Positions 15,132 to 19,147 of a DNA stretch of 19,147 nucleotides are shown here, piece by piece; the first letter of the stretch is position 1; each line of letters opens with the position of its first letter. The stretch comes from CADEEV01 sp032127875 (lineage in GTDB: Bacteria; Acidobacteriota; Vicinamibacteria; Fen-336). A model generated the notes under the pieces. That model ran no database searches. It was given only the letters and a program-made list of their open reading frames with translations, and had not been told where the DNA came from. Where the stretch lies: NCBI GenBank assembly GCA_032127875.1, contig JAQBHI010000121.1, positions 1 through 19,147 of the forward strand, given 5' to 3'. The translations under genes were made by a program, and so were the position numbers.

Positions 15132-15856
15132 GCGCCGAGCGGTCGTCCCGAGAGGGGCCTCGACGTCTGCTTCACGGGCCGAGGCGCATGCCACGCGACG
15201 AGCCTTTGCCGGTCGCGGACCGGGATCCGGGTGCCTGAAACGACGTCCCAGATGCCGCTGGTCACGCCGAACGCCAGGCCGCTCCCGTGGCGGCTGTGAT
15301 GGTAGAGATGGCGCGCGCGAATGTACTGGAAGTAGGACCAACGCAAGCTCCAGAAGTGCATCGCGTGATGGGCCCACTCTTCCGCGATGTAACACAGCAG
15401 TAGCGTGGCGACCCAGACGGGCAGAGTGTGGAAGGGCGCCAGGAAACCGAGAGGGACCCCCACCAGGGCCACCCAGAGCGTAGCCAGGTGCCCGTTGATG
15501 TACATCCCGTCCCATGGCCGCGCGTGGTGGTCCGCGTGTGTCGCGTCGAGGAGGTGGTGCAGTGTCCGTCTGAGACGCCCGCCCCGCTTCGGGAAGACGC
15601 CATGGAGGACGTGGCGATGCGCCAAGTACTCGATGGGAATCCAGGCGAACACCCCGAGGACCACGAACGTGGAGGCAGCGGCAGCGTGGCCCGCACGGAC
15701 GGCGAAAGCCAGCAGCAGGAGGAACTGGATCGCGTAGATGATCGTCACCGGGTAGAGGCGGCGGCGGGCCCTGCGATCCTCCGCCCTGAGGTCGATGCCG
15801 ACTGGAAAGCGCGGCTCGGGAAAAGCCCCGATTTCGGACTTCAGCAGCGTATACAT
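15128..15856 (-). CDS. Fatty acid hydroxylase / sterol desaturase family membrane enzyme
   Basis: 242 aa. A di-iron membrane enzyme family that hydroxylates or desaturates lipids. Seen: the histidine boxes HRHVLH at 80-85, HH at 100-101 with HADHH at 107-111, HHAMH at 163-167 and HLYHHSRH at 183-190. These are the metal ligands of the family. Hydrophobic segments lie at about 36-54, 60-78, 127-142 and 145-160, which would place the histidine clusters on the cytoplasmic side. The ATG at 15856 is preferred because GGAGGGG ends three bases before it; an ATG at 15868 would add four residues. The SDR gene overlaps its stop. Together the two enzymes could modify an acyl chain or polycyclic lipid by hydroxylation and oxidation, which is an inference from context. 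Confidence 0.88.
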   Translation of the reverse strand: MYTLLKSEIGAFPEPRFPVGIDLRAEDRRARRRLYPVTIIYAIQFLLLLAFAVRAGHAAAASTFVVLGVFAWIPIEYLAHRHVLHGVFPKRGGRLRRTLHHLLDATHADHHARPWDGMYINGHLATLWVALVGVPLGFLAPFHTLPVWVATLLLCYIAEEWAHHAMHFWSLRWSYFQYIRARHLYHHSRHGSGLAFGVTSGIWDVVSGTRIPVRDRQRLVAWHAPRPVKQTSRPLSGRPLGA

Positions 15857-15868
15857 GAACCCCTCCAT

Positions 15869-15895
15869 GGCAGCGGCGCGAAGGCAGCGGCGCGA
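15869..15895. repeat. Short tandem repeat upstream of the hydroxylase gene
   Basis: GGCAGCGGCGCGA occurs at 15869-15881 and again at 15883-15895, period 14. It lies in the presumed leader of the hydroxylase gene. Function unknown; may be replication slippage. Confidence 0.6.
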
Positions 15896-15923
15896 TGCCT
15901 GCCAGAAAGCGTCTCGCCACGAT

Positions 15924-15949
15924 TGTGTCCCTCAAGTGTGTCCCTCAAG
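15924..15949. repeat. Exact 13-bp tandem duplication upstream of the hydroxylase gene
   Basis: TGTGTCCCTCAAG is present twice back to back, at 15924-15936 and 15937-15949. On the gene's strand it reads CTTGAGGGACACA twice, 68-93 bp before the start, a plausible place for an operator. A chance duplication is equally possible. Confidence 0.65.
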
Positions 15950-16020
15950 GATGCGCGGCGTCAACGATCAGTCCAGGCAGAGCAATCCCTGCCGATGGGA
16001 CCTGCCAACTGAATGGGAGT

Positions 16021-16066
16021 TTGGTGGCCTGGGACGGAATTGAACCCCCGACACGCGGGTTTTCAG
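16021..16066 (-). repeat. Displaced att copy of the tRNA-Phe 3' end
   Basis: Bases 16021-16066 match 17218-17263 at 44 of 46 positions; the first 26 bases are identical, the differences are C for G and G for A. The copy covers the CCA end, acceptor 3' strand, T-arm and the 3' half of the anticodon stem and loop, then identity stops. The two changes would weaken T-stem and anticodon-stem pairing, so this copy is not under selection as a tRNA. It marks the distal junction of the element. Bases 15857-16020 to its left hold only the tandem repeats and a weak hairpin (GGCAG/CTGCC near 15976-15993). Confidence 0.85.
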
Positions 16067-16126
16067 GGCTGAACCGACTACGCGACCAGCGTGGGCGAGC
16101 GTAACCACGTCATGACAGCGACTTGG

Positions 16127-16260
16127 CGCCACGCCGTCGCTGCCGAGGTCATCGATCCAAAGGATGTTCGGGTGAGATAGCGCTGCCACGGCAAGGGCGT
16201 CGCGTTCGAAACGGTCGCGGGCCTGCGGGTCGTTGGCGAACGCCTCAGGAGTCGCATACC
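16127..16260 (-). pseudogene. Fragment of a serine/threonine protein kinase N-lobe
   Basis: On the minus strand the frame reads PEAFANDPQARDRFERDALA then VAALSHPNILWIDDLGSDGV. This matches the N-lobe of bacterial Pkn-type kinases (helix C region with RFERE and the L.HPNI strand). The glycine loop and catalytic lysine strand are missing upstream, and the sequence after GSDGV no longer resembles a kinase. Only about 41 codons remain. The flanking bases to 16435 show no other recognisable gene. Confidence 0.65.
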
Positions 16261-16435
16261 GCTCTCCCCGAGCAGACCGCCGAACCGATGGACTCAGCGG
16301 GAAGATCACGACGGCTGATCCCTACAACGTCGGGGAGCCAGTGTCGCGCGCGTCAAAAAAAGCTCGCGACCCTGACGCGGTTCCTGGCGAACGTCACTTG
16401 CCGCGAGGTCAGGTGCCTGCTGCCCCCTTTCGCCG

Positions 16436-16861
16436 CTACTTCGCCGGAACCGAGAGGCCTTCGAGGGCGGTCCCCTTCTTGACGACGTAGAAGGCGAGCG
16501 CCTTGACGGGCGCGGTGGCGCTAGCGTTCTTCACGTTGTGAACCTCACCGGCCGTGGTCTGGAACGCCTGGCCTTGCTTGACCGTCACGGGGCCCTTGCC
16601 CTGCACCTCGAGGGTGACCGAGCCCTCTGCGATGTAGACGATCTCGTTGCCTGACTGGGTGTGCTTTCCGCTCGCTCCTCCCCCGGGCACCTCGCGGAGC
16701 ACCAGGATGGCCTCCATCCCGCTAGCGCCCACCAGTTCCGTGCGGCCGAGGATGGTGCCGGCCTTCAGCGGATCCTGCGCGCTCAGCAACCGGTCGCCAA
16801 ATACGCCCAGGCCGACGCCCAGGGCCAAGACGAGCCCGAGCCACAAACGGGTATGCTTCAT
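16436..16861 (-). CDS. Exported cupin-domain protein
   Basis: 141 aa. N-terminal hydrophobic segment LWLGLVLALGVGLGVFGDRL at 6-25, probably a signal peptide or anchor. A single cupin domain follows: GKHTQSGNEIVYIAEGSVTL at 65-84 (His67, Gln69, Glu73 in place of the HxH...E pattern), then GQAFQTTAGEVHNVKN with His108. His67, Glu73 and His108 could bind a metal. Small exported cupins of this type are common and mostly uncharacterised. The start is secure: AAAGGAGG ends five bases before the ATG at 16861. The gene is intact although both flanks are decayed, so it is either retained cargo or a later insertion. Activity cannot be predicted. Confidence 0.88.
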   Translation of the reverse strand: MKHTRLWLGLVLALGVGLGVFGDRLLSAQDPLKAGTILGRTELVGASGMEAILVLREVPGGGASGKHTQSGNEIVYIAEGSVTLEVQGKGPVTVKQGQAFQTTAGEVHNVKNASATAPVKALAFYVVKKGTALEGLSVPAK

Positions 16862-16929
16862 AGAGCCTCCTTTATGACGGCGACTGACTTATATCACGGG
16901 GGGAGTTGGTCGCTGACGCTGGTCAAGCT

Positions 16930-17175
16930 CGTGGCGGATTACCGCGAAAGCGCAGCGCTGCGCGCAACCTGTCGAGGGCAGGCGTGCCCGAGCCCGTCAG
17001 CATGGGCCTGTGCGGCTGGAAAACGCGCAGCGTGTTCGACCGCTACCGCATCGTCTACGAGCGTGATCTCGCCGAGGGCCTCGCCAAGCTCGCCGCAGCG
17101 CAACTGACAGCCGGGGAAGCGCCCGCCGCCAAGGTCGTCAAGATGCGAACGGGCGCAGAACGGGCACAATTTTGA
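16930..17175 (+). pseudogene. C-terminal remnant of a tyrosine recombinase (integrase)
   Basis: From 16945 one frame reads RKRSAARNLSRAGVPEPVSM, GLCGWKTRSVFDRYRIVYER and DLAEGLAKLAAAQ. This matches the end of phage- and island-type integrases: the R...AGVPE helix, the GHKT box as GWKT, and the nucleophile tyrosine in RSVFDRY, whose codon is at 17044-17046. The block just before it (DYRESAA, near 16937-16957, cf. HDFRRTA) is in another frame, which indicates a small frameshift. The catalytic core and N-terminal domains are absent. The fragment ends 42 bp from the tRNA-side repeat. It could not catalyse recombination. Confidence 0.8.
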
Positions 17176-17217
17176 AAGCGGGTGAGCAGTATCGTCGCAG
17201 CTAAGTTCTTGATGGAG

Positions 17218-17294
<77 letters not shown>

Positions 17295-17310
17295 CGAGCG
17301 ACAGCCGGGG

Positions 17311-17340
17311 ATTAGACCACGGCGGCGAAGCTTCGGTCAA
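17311..17340 (-). promoter_or_regulatory. Promoter of tRNA-Phe
   Basis: TTGACC (17340-17335) and TCTAAT (17316-17311) on the minus strand are spaced 18 bp, matching the -35/-10 pattern at five of six bases each. Transcription would start near 17304, ten bases before the tRNA. The -35 overlaps the stop codon of the upstream short gene. Confidence 0.6.
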
Positions 17341-17591
17341 CGCGTCGGCAGGTGCTTCATCAAGCGAAGGTGGTTGCGTTCGTCCGCGCGCTCGTAGGCG
17401 ACCTGGTCCATCAGCCGCTTCACGATGTGGATGCCGAGGCCGCCCACGTAGATCGATCGCAGCGCGGGGTGATTTCCGACGAGGCCCTCGAAGTCCGCGA
17501 GCAGCTTGCGGATGCCCGCTTCGTTGCCCGTCGCGGTCAGCCGGATGCTGAGCGTCGGGGGCGGCAGGTATAGATCGGGCCGAGCCGCCAT
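17337..17591 (-). CDS. Shortened anti-sigma/HATPase-type protein lacking the centre of the fold
   Basis: 84 aa from the ATG at 17591, preceded by GAGGAAAG. The N-terminal part, LSIRLTATGNEAGIRKLLAD at 14-33, resembles the start of RsbW-like serine/threonine kinase anti-sigma factors. The C-terminal part, GGLGIHIVKRLMDQVAYERA then NHLRLMKHL, is their characteristic end (ATP-lid and G2-type GLG.HIVK motif). The segment between them in full-length proteins (about 135-150 aa), which carries the N-box Glu/Asn and the D.G.G motif for ATP-Mg, is absent. The junction falls at about residues 40-48 without a frameshift. ATP-dependent kinase activity is therefore unlikely. It may be a pseudogene by in-frame deletion or a shortened binding protein. 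A sigma-factor or antagonist partner is not in the window. Confidence 0.65.
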   Translation of the reverse strand: MAARPDLYLPPPTLSIRLTATGNEAGIRKLLADFEGLVGNHPALRSIYVGGLGIHIVKRLMDQVAYERADERNHLRLMKHLPTR

Positions 17592-17661
17592 GTGCTTTCC
17601 TCGGTTCGTCGAGGCGAGATCAACGTCCAATGGTCCGGCTCCGTCGACGTTTCGCGCGGCG

Positions 17662-17690
17662 TTCGCTGCCGGCGCGCCTGAGGTTATACT
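17662..17690 (+). promoter_or_regulatory. Putative promoter of the ferredoxin gene
   Basis: TATACT at 17685-17690 is a good -10 box (five of six); TTCGCT at 17662-17667, 17 bp upstream, is a weak -35. Transcription would begin near 17697, about 25 bases before the GTG at 17722. It lies in the 130-bp gap divergent from the anti-sigma-type gene. Confidence 0.4.
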
Positions 17691-17721
17691 GCCAGTCGTC
17701 GCGCGACGAGAAGGGGGGAAA

Positions 17722-18111
17722 GTGGCGGTACTCCTGGTGGGCAAGCTTCCGAAGGACTACGACAAGCTGCCGGTTCCCCAACCGCAGGCGACGAACGTCC
17801 GCAAGCGCGAACCGAAGATGCTCGCGATCGTGGATCCTGGCAAGTGCTTCGGGCGCGGCTGCGAGTACTGCGTCGCGGTATGCCCCGTCCCCGAGTGCAT
17901 GACGCTGACGCCGGACCCGCAGGCGCCGACGCTGGACGTAGTGACGGTGAACCTCGATACCTGCATCGGCTGCATGGCCTGCGAGAAGTGGTGCCCCGAC
18001 GACTACGACGCGATCCGCATGGTGCCGTTTACCACGGTTACGAAGGATCGCGTCGCCTACGAAACCGCCACCTTCACCGCAGAGCTGCCGGTCAAGAAGA
18101 TCGGCGGCTAG
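17722..18111 (+). CDS. 2x[4Fe-4S] ferredoxin-like protein
   Basis: 129 aa, cytosolic electron carrier or subunit. Two cluster motifs are seen: Cys42-x4-Cys47-x2-Cys50-x3-Cys54-Pro, and the standard Cys81-x2-Cys84-x2-Cys87-x3-Cys91-Pro, with an extra Cys59. The first motif has four rather than two residues between its first cysteines (CFGRGCEYC). An N-terminal extension of about 40 residues and a C-terminal extension of about 35 flank the clusters, unlike minimal dicluster ferredoxins. The GTG at 17722 is chosen because AAGGGGGG precedes it by a few bases; the open frame runs back to 17506 but crosses the promoter and the opposing gene. It ends six bases before the convergent recA stop. Redox partner unknown. 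Confidence 0.85.
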   Translation: MAVLLVGKLPKDYDKLPVPQPQATNVRKREPKMLAIVDPGKCFGRGCEYCVAVCPVPECMTLTPDPQAPTLDVVTVNLDTCIGCMACEKWCPDDYDAIRMVPFTTVTKDRVAYETATFTAELPVKKIGG

Positions 18112-18117
18112 TCGGGC

Positions 18118-19147
18118 TCAGGCCTTCTTTTTCTCCGGCATCGGGACGACCTCGGCCTTCTCGGAGCGCGGCACGACGCCCTGGTCGACGGCGGGCAGGC
18201 CGAGGCCCTTGCGCAGGCGCGAGTCGATCTCGTTGCGGATGTCGAGATGCTCTTTCAGGAACTGGCGTGAGTTCTCGCGACCCTGGCCGAGGCGCTCGCC
18301 GTCGAAGGCGAACCATGCGCCCGACTTTTCGACCACCTTCTGGTCGACGCCGAGGTCGAGCAGGTCGCCTTCCTTGCTGATGCCTTCGCCATAGAGGATG
18401 TCGAACTCGGCCTCGCGGAAGGGCGGCGCGACCTTGTTCTTCACGACCTTCACCTTGGCGCGGCTGCCGATCACGACATCGCCTTCTTTGAGCGAGGCGA
18501 TGCGCCGGATGTCCAGGCGCTGCGATGCGTAGACCGTGAGCGCGCGCCCCCCGGTCGTCGTTTCGGGATTGCCGAACATCACGCCGATCTTCTCGCGGAG
18601 CTGGTTGATGAAGATGAGGCAGGTCTTGCTCTTGGAGACGACGGACGTGAGCTTGCGCAGGGCCTGGCTCATGAGGCGCGCTTGCAGGCCCATCTGTGCG
18701 TCGCCCATCTCGCCTTCGAGCTCGGAGCGGGGCACGAGTGCCGCGACCGAGTCGATGACGAGTACGTCCACGGCGCCGGAGCGGATCAACACCTCTGTGA
18801 TCTCGAGGGCCTGCTCGCCACTGTCGGGCTGGGACACGAGAAGGTTGTCGGTGTCGACGCCGAGCTTCCCGGCGTAGACCGCGTCGAGCGCGTGCTCCGC
18901 ATCCACGAACGCCGCCATGCCGCCGCGGCGCTGCGCCTCGGCGATGATGTGCAGGGAGAGGGTGGTCTTGCCCGAGGACTCCGGGCCGAAGATCTCGATG
19001 ACGCGGCCGCGGGGCACGCCGCCGACGCCCAGGGCGGCGTCCAGGGAGAGCGAGCCGGTGGGGATGGCAGGAACGTCGACTTTGTCGCGGCTGCCCAGCC
19101 GCATGATCGACCCCTTTCCGAACTGTTTGTCGATCTGCGCCAGCGCC
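18118..19147 (-). CDS. recA: Recombinase RecA (start lies beyond the right edge)
   Basis: RecA forms filaments on single-stranded DNA, drives strand exchange and activates LexA-type self-cleavage. The frame is open to the edge, and ALAQIDKQFGKGSIMRLG at the edge is the standard RecA N-terminal region, so the ATG at 19104 is internal and only the first few dozen residues are missing. Seen: Walker A GPESSGKTT, VDAEHALD, Walker B VDVLVIDSVAAL, and the L2 loop FGNPETTTGGRAL. DNA-binding and interface segments follow. Position by position with the usual GG.ALKFYASVRLDIRR, this protein reads LTVYASQRLDIRR. The C-terminus ends in a basic KKKA instead of an acidic tail. Identity certain. Confidence 0.97.
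   Translation of the reverse strand, partial: ALAQIDKQFGKGSIMRLGSRDKVDVPAIPTGSLSLDAALGVGGVPRGRVIEIFGPESSGKTTLSLHIIAEAQRRGGMAAFVDAEHALDAVYAGKLGVDTDNLLVSQPDSGEQALEITEVLIRSGAVDVLVIDSVAALVPRSELEGEMGDAQMGLQARLMSQALRKLTSVVSKSKTCLIFINQLREKIGVMFGNPETTTGGRALTVYASQRLDIRRIASLKEGDVVIGSRAKVKVVKNKVAPPFREAEFDILYGEGISKEGDLLDLGVDQKVVEKSGAWFAFDGERLGQGRENSRQFLKEHLDIRNEIDSRLRKGLGLPAVDQGVVPRSEKAEVVPMPEKKKA

Noticed and set aside
15132..15935. Extended N-terminus for the SDR
   Set aside because: The extra residues are another frame of the hydroxylase gene; the SDR fold starts at the ATG at 15131.
17506..17721. Earlier start for the ferredoxin
   Set aside because: The upstream codons cross the opposing gene's start and the TATACT box; AAGGGGGG before the GTG at 17722 decides.

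Overview
The window is a G+C-rich stretch (roughly 65-70% in most genes) of a bacterial chromosome. Genes are tightly packed, start codons are often GTG or TTG, and many neighbouring genes overlap by 4 bp. The mix suggests a Gram-negative soil or sediment bacterium with myxobacterial, acidobacterial or related affinities: a selenocysteine elongation factor, a PilZ protein, an FHA protein with a pilin-like tail, a two-subunit pyruvate dehydrogenase E1, a large NAD-glutamate dehydrogenase and recA. The phylum cannot be fixed from sequence reading alone.

Layout. 1-712 (minus) is the N-terminal part of a YfhO-like membrane protein that runs off the left edge. A divergent promoter region separates it from a plus-strand set at 800-3502: a small internally duplicated protein, selB, and a PilZ-domain protein overlapping the selB stop. 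A dihydrofolate-reductase-like gene of lower G+C content (3499-4056, minus) meets the PilZ gene tail to tail, sharing a CTAG. Next is a minus-strand metabolic unit, read right to left: an FHA/proline-rich/membrane/pilin-like protein (9111-7675), then pdhA, pdhB and pdhC (7643-4275). Divergent from it, a large NAD-dependent glutamate dehydrogenase (9221-13441) leads two overlapping small genes, a secreted protein of unknown function and an exported thioredoxin-fold protein without any cysteine. A minus-strand pair follows, a fatty-acid-hydroxylase/sterol-desaturase-type enzyme and a short-chain dehydrogenase, joined by an ATGA overlap.

The most informative region is 16021-17294. A complete tRNA-Phe(GAA) gene (17219-17294, minus) has its 3' 46 bp repeated at 16021-16066 with 44 of 46 bases identical. 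Just inside the tRNA-side copy lies the frameshifted C-terminal remnant of a tyrosine recombinase. This is the scar of an element of about 1.2 kb that used tRNA-Phe as its attachment site. It still holds a kinase fragment and one intact cupin gene. To the right are an 84-aa anti-sigma/HATPase-type protein that lacks the centre of its fold, a 2x[4Fe-4S] ferredoxin, and recA, which runs off the right edge.

Functionally the window joins central carbon and nitrogen metabolism (pyruvate to acetyl-CoA; glutamate to 2-oxoglutarate), selenoprotein translation, DNA repair and several regulatory modules. I see no CRISPR array and no defence system. The candidates for something undescribed are the FHA-pilin-like fusion ahead of the pdh genes, the duplicated small protein ahead of selB, and the cysteine-free thioredoxin-fold pair coupled to the glutamate dehydrogenase gene.
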